In this document: positions 60,691-64,000 of the stretch, one piece after another | Position numbering within the stretch: position 1 is the first letter of the stretch | Layout: each line of letters starts with the position of its first letter | Origin: Gordionus sp. m RMFG-2023 | Taxonomy: Eukaryota; Nematomorpha; Gordioida; Chordodea; Parachordodidae | Assembly: GCF_954871325.1 (NCBI RefSeq) | Contig: NC_088778.1 | Location: 8,155,743-8,219,742, forward strand | Length of the DNA stretch: 64,000 bases | Direction: 5' to 3' | Position numbers and translations under genes: made by a program | Notes under the pieces: model-generated | Seen by the model: the letters and a program-made list of their open reading frames with translations, nothing else | What the model was told of the DNA's origin: nothing | The model's database searches: none

Positions 60691-60993
60691 TACTATAAAT
60701 TGAATTATGACAAATCTACATTTAATTATTATAATATTAAATACAACCAGTTGGCGAAAAAATTAACAATTCTATTTTACTTTAAAAATGAGTATTACTA
60801 AAAGCCAAAATACAATTGATGGTTAAGATAGTTATTGAAGGAAGGAGTTTCTATAGCTATTATGTTTATAAGATATTTTTGTAGGGATCCGATGACAACA
60901 TCAACATCCTCCAATTGTAATATTACAATTTTGGATGGAAATTATTATCAAAATACCATCAAAAATCAATAATATAGTGAAAGCTAAAGGTTG

Positions 60994-61200
60994 TTTTGTT
61001 AAATGGCTTGATTTGAACCGATTTGTAAAATAGCTAATCCTTATCAGAAAAATATTGCCTAAGCCATAGAATTTCGATAATACATATCCAAATCTTTGTG
61101 CCATCTATGAGCAAAATCTTCAGATTTACGTTATATTTTTTTGGATAAAATATTGAGTTTGCTGTTTTTAAAAAACAGTTCAAATCAAGCTAACAATATT
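60994..61200. mobile_element. Palindromic MITE family P, copy 4
   Basis: Left end TGTTAAATGGCTTGATTTGAA; complemented right end TGTTAGCTTGATTTGAACTG. The core contains TCTTTGTGCCATCTATGAGC as in the other copies. About 200 bp. Confidence 0.65.
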
Positions 61201-62567
61201 GCTAAAGGTAATATCTGCTGAACAAAATAAAACCAAAATCATAAAGGGGTGATTTCATCCTTCAGCAATATATGATATTAATTATATTCGTAATTATTAC
61301 ATAATTTATGCAATATACAGCTGTGTTGCGACGATTAATAAATCAATATTTAACTATTATTGTGGACATTCGTTATTTTTAGAATGTGGGTTAATACTTA
61401 ATAATGATAATAATATTTAAGTTAAAAATTTTTTTAGTGTTTCCAAAAATAAGCGACTTGCAACAAGTTTAGTCATCTTATTTGGGCAAAGTTTTAGTCA
61501 AAGTATTTTTTTGAAAATACTTTGTAGAGGTATTTAGTATTTATATTTGAAATACATATTCTTTAATATTATATTAACTTTATCCTGAGACAGAAAATTA
61601 CAAAACACAAATACAATCATCTAAACCACCTTGCTGTTCGTATAGTATGTACACGATTAAATAATTCGGGCGTCAAGTCGTAAAATTTCTTCCATAGAAT
61701 AAATGCTTAAACTAATCAAAAAGGACCCACATTAGATTACTATTTTATCCAAAAATGATATAAATTGAGACCTGTCGTTCTAATTGCATTTCAATCCACG
61801 GATACTAAATCCTATTTGACATAATCTTAAAATATTATGTACCTTTTTTAATAGTGTTTTTTTTTGTATTGTTACGAAGAAGTATATATTTTGAAATAGT
61901 AAATATTCGAGTAATTTTTAAATATTTCGATTAGATATTAATTTTTTAAACAATTTAACTTTGATAATCACACTTAGATAATCGCTCGACTCAATGTTAA
62001 ACTGAAGATTTTTTTTAATTGTATCTGAAGTAATGAGTACGATCAAAAGTTAGATATTTTAGATTGGTTTTTAATTAAAATATAATCCTTTTTCATTAAT
62101 AAACTGTTCAAGCATGTGATTATAAATGGACTAATAGAAATTTTAAAATCAGCTGTTGTGACGGCCATTTTCCTTATTTGGATTTAAAATTCATAACTTA
62201 TATTATAATAATGATCATCATTTTTCTAATATAAAAAAATATTTGATTACTGCTGCATGACTTCTTTATTTCCCAATTACCAGTATAGATTAGAATCTCG
62301 ATTAGATATTTATCAGTTTAATTCATAATTGTATTTTTCTTATTTCGGCAAAAGCTTTTAGGACATAATTGAAATATTACTTTTTTGACAGTCCTTTTCA
62401 AATGGGAATGTGATTCAATCCACTTATAAAATTAGGATATTTATCTTTACTTTAATTGTTTAAAAATCATTTGATAATTTCCAATGTTATACCTAAATAA
62501 TGGATATTTTAAAAAAAAATTTAACCTTCTTTTAATTTTTTTTATTCTTAATCTCTAATAACTCGCG
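61201..62567. other. Gene-free spacer
   Basis: A+T-rich. I see no gene, only the partial repeat near 61477. Confidence 0.5.
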
Positions 62568-62885
62568 GAAAGCGTTTTAAATTAGATACTCCTTCATTTG
62601 CTAACTATGCGTACAAAAAAAAGAAATGGCAAATAAAAAGCTCTACTGATCTAAAAAAAATCATAGATCGAGCTTTTGATATTATTATCAAATCACATTT
62701 TAACAAGAGTTACCAAGGAAAACTTTTAAAATATTTGATCGGGATCTAGTTAAATCTATTAACAAAAAGGGCTTAGAGGGATCAAAAATATCTCAAATGA
62801 ATGTAATTCGATTCTATTCAAAAGAGGGCCAAGATACTTGTAATGGGAATTTTTATACCACACAATCCATAAATAAATTGCCCTA
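62568..62885 (+). other. Unassigned coding-like stretch
   Basis: Two adjacent long open stretches without a start codon. One covers about 62568-62748 and includes RFKLDTPSFANYAYKKKKWQ and DLKKIIDRAFDIIIKSHFNK. The other, in another frame, covers about 62755-62885 and includes GLEGSKISQMNVIRFYSKEG. Both look more protein-like than neighbouring noise. I do not recognise a family; they could be exons of one gene or pieces of an old element. Confidence 0.35.
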
Positions 62886-62898
62886 AATCATAATAAGC

Positions 62899-62980
62899 AT
62901 GAAAAAGAAAACACCCATAACTGTCCTCACCACCCTGAATTTCAATGACGATTTGGGTCTACCCTCTCCTTCCTCCAATG
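62899..62980 (+). CDS. Possible first coding exon of an unknown gene
   Basis: ATG at 62899 opens a 27-codon frame (MKKKTPITVLTTLNFNDDLG then LPSPSSN) that ends at a good donor (AATG|GTATAAG). It is less A+T-rich than its flanks. I found no following exon on this strand before the window ends, and the product is unrecognised. Confidence 0.3.
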
Positions 62981-63784
62981 GTATAAGCACTTGTAATAGA
63001 AGCGAATTTATAAATATATTTTTATGTAAAACTTTTTTATGTGGTTAAAATAATAAATTGCAGTGGGTAAAAAGTAAAAACTTAATTGAACAATTAAACA
63101 TTCGCATTTGGGTTTTGATTTATTGATGACCATCGCTGTTAATATGTATGAGACCTAGCCCAGTATTCACAGTTACCGTGAATTCTCGCTAAGTGTGAAT
63201 GCGAGGTAAGATCGGTGAAAGAACGCTTAGCTTATAAAACCTCTTCAGCCCGTCGAAAAACGGATTTAAAATAGGTAGGATCGGTTCTTTACTCATGGCG
63301 AATAAGTGAAAGGAAAGAAACTAATAGCTTATATAGTATTGAATACCTAAAAAAATATTTGATATGTTTATTGCTGTTCTGTTAAAAATTATTTTTTTTA
63401 ACATCATATTTTCATAATACTTTTCTATAAAGTGTAAATAATGGTTAGAAAAAATGTGAATCTTACATTCAAATGAGTGTTTATAAAAGCAAAACACAAT
63501 ATATGTTTAATAAAATGATTTTTAAAAAAAATTTTGTATCAAAATATATTTTATTATGTTATTTAAAAATTAATTTGTTTTATTTTTCATTGGGAAATAT
63601 TCATAATATAATATGCTTATAGCAAAATTTCTTTTTATAAAAACGTAGGAAGACTTTGGTGTTTTAATGCAGCGTTTCTTTGTATCTTTTTTTAAATGCT
63701 CTTTACATTCCTCGACGAATGTCTACAAATTTTTATTCGAGTTTCATCTTTCTATTTCCCTTAAATTTCAAACCCACATCTTAC

Positions 63785-64000
63785 CATTTTTGGCGGTAGA
63801 TAGAACGTAATTTTGAATAATTTCGACTAATTCCACTCTATTCATTTCCGTGAATATGGCGCGCAATTTGACGAGGGAATATTGAGAAGGATTCGAATTT
63901 TGTAAGATATTGTTATCGTAATTATTGTCAACAGATTCCCATAAGGTTAGAATGGTATCGGTGGGGCTTTGTTTAGTGGCGAAGTAATGAATGTATCTGA
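63785..64000 (-). CDS. Death-domain protein exon (partial, runs off the window)
   Basis: The minus-strand frame from the window edge to a donor at 63785 (AATG|GTAAG, phase 1) reads about 71 residues. SPTDTILTLWES, then YSLVKLRAIFTEMNRVELVE and IIQNYV, follow the death-domain pattern: SPT..lL..W in helices 2-3, then L..L...mnR.e.v..I in helices 5-6. Death domains of this kind occur in IRAK/Pelle-type kinases, tumour necrosis factor receptor relatives, netrin receptors and apoptosis adaptors. Which one this is cannot be told from one exon. A Asn-rich loop (DNNYDNNILQNSNPSQ) separates helices 3 and 4. The following exon, downstream on the minus strand, was not found. Confidence 0.65.

Noticed and set aside
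1-64000. CRISPR arrays, bacterial operons, rRNA genes
   Set aside because: The sequence is nuclear eukaryotic DNA with introns; no spaced direct repeats or rRNA-like conserved blocks were seen.

Overview
The window is strongly A+T-rich nuclear DNA of a small-genome-type invertebrate animal. Genes are split by many introns with ordinary GT..AG borders and the long spacers are full of small DNA transposons. Recognisable host genes are the mu subunit of the AP-3 adaptor, mitochondrial NAD kinase 2, secreted von Willebrand factor A (VWA) proteins, divergent seven-helix receptors and a death-domain protein. That set says Metazoa. I cannot name the phylum from the sequence. Exon borders below were read by eye from splice sites, phase continuity and similarity to remembered animal proteins.

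Layout. 353-5952 (+): last four exons of the AP-3 mu gene, entering from outside the window, with a palindromic composite element in its second visible intron. 6241-7685: a 1.4 kb fold-back element. 8467-8676 (-): a small unexplained ORF. 8907-18942 (+): an apparently complete nine-exon NADK2 gene with every junction in phase. 20684-22979 (-): a small secreted VWA gene whose last intron carries, on the opposite strand, two exons matching the start of a VWA domain. 26345-26674 (+): a one-exon secreted Tyr/Pro-rich protein. 27500-32231: DNA transposons. 33567-38567 (-): a second secreted VWA gene. 38600-50900: gene-poor, with several MITEs that still have target-site duplications. 50906-51982 and 58343-59428 (-): two intronless seven-helix receptors, duplicates of each other, with hAT transposon copies lying between them. 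59880-60240: a retroelement fossil. 62568-62980: unassigned coding-like sequence. 63785-64000 (-): a death-domain exon of a gene that continues beyond the right edge.

The genes do not form a pathway. AP-3 mu sorts membrane cargo, NADK2 makes mitochondrial NADP, and the VWA, Tyr/Pro-rich and receptor genes look like lineage-specific secreted or surface proteins. The most unusual features are the divergent VWA family with an antisense relative inside one member, the duplicated intronless receptors, and a hAT family that carries an older MITE inside its transposase gene.
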